A stretch of DNA of 44,293 nucleotides. Source: an uncultured Methylococcales bacterium (GTDB lineage Bacteria > Pseudomonadota > Gammaproteobacteria > Methylococcales > Methylomonadaceae). The notes under the pieces were generated by a model. That model was not told where the DNA came from and searched no databases. It worked only from the letters and a program-made list of their open reading frames with translations. Positions within the stretch are counted from its first letter, which is position 1; each line of letters opens with the position of its first letter. The stretch is taken from NCBI GenBank assembly GCA_903902705.1, contig CAIUVX010000121.1:1-44293 (forward strand), written 5' to 3'. A program made the translations under genes and the position numbers. Positions 44,198 to 44,293 of this stretch are shown piece by piece.

Positions 44198-44293
44198 CAT
44201 TTCCAGTTGATTCAAGCTAGGGCTAGTGTTTGACATGATGTCTACCTTTGGTAGCGATGGGGAATAAAGGGCAATCGCGTCACAAGTAACGGC
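44198..44293 (-). pseudogene. gcvP 5'-end remnant with leader (diverged second copy)
   Basis: On the minus strand ATG 44236 opens SNTSPSLNQLEM, which aligns with the real gcvP start ([12 protein letters not shown]). About 47 bases upstream (GCCCTTTATTCCCC, TGACGCG) are also shared, through 44283. The similarity stops after the 13th codon, next to the ATAGGATGTGC repeat, so no P protein can be made. The divergence (about 20%) shows it is not a recent copy. The sequence continues past the window edge. Confidence 0.6.

Overview
The window reads as a piece of a gammaproteobacterial chromosome of moderate to low GC. It combines a sulfur- or methane-oxidiser-like gene set (NifJ-type pyruvate oxidoreductase, 7Fe ferredoxin, an Nfn/Sud-like fused flavoprotein, a full 2-oxoglutarate dehydrogenase operon and single-chain GcvP) with many dispersed palindromic repeats. 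This fits Thiotrichales/Beggiatoa-like or Methylococcales-like genomes, but the assignment is inference and no rRNA or tRNA was seen to test it.

Layout. 1-1530: the end of a degraded mobile region, with a partial SSB-like gene, an Ogr/Delta-like zinc finger, two small coupled ORFs and a glycosyltransferase remnant. 1621-9507: housekeeping and metabolism, with a SAM methyltransferase, phoB-phoR, fdxA, zwf-pgl, a DUF2235 (Tle1-like) hydrolase and a small lipoprotein. 9983-15336 (minus strand): nifJ, a dihydroorotate-dehydrogenase-like gene coupled to it, and a YjdF-like membrane protein. 15411-19652: a solitary recC, two tandem DUF2934 paralogues and an EexN-like small protein. 19977-23681: a 1234-residue fused flavoprotein. 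23743-26357: a compact three-gene cassette encoding an EVE-like/HNH nuclease, an OLD/AAA-type ATPase and a PIN-like nuclease, followed by a fragment of a tyrosine recombinase. 26817-32335: sucA-sucB-lpd, where Lpd has lost one of its two redox cysteines. 32710-38248: a Crp/Fnr regulator, then gcvP-cobQ-cobU on the minus strand. 38791-44062: a metallophosphoesterase, hicB with a frameshifted hicA, a block of nested palindromes, and an AT-rich three-gene operon that I assign to the ABC-three-component (ABC-3C) conflict systems. The right edge carries a second, broken copy of the gcvP leader and first codons.

How the genes work together. Pgl follows Zwf in the oxidative pentose phosphate pathway. 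NifJ, FdxA and the fused flavoprotein are plausible partners in low-potential electron transfer between pyruvate, ferredoxin and NAD(P)H. SucA, SucB and an E3-like protein form the 2-oxoglutarate dehydrogenase set. The two candidate defence cassettes (23.7-26.4 kb and 40.7-44.1 kb) are the most system-like novelties. Each is a tight operon pairing an ATPase with nuclease-like proteins, and each sits beside signs of recombination: an integrase fragment in one case and a displaced gcvP 5' end in the other.
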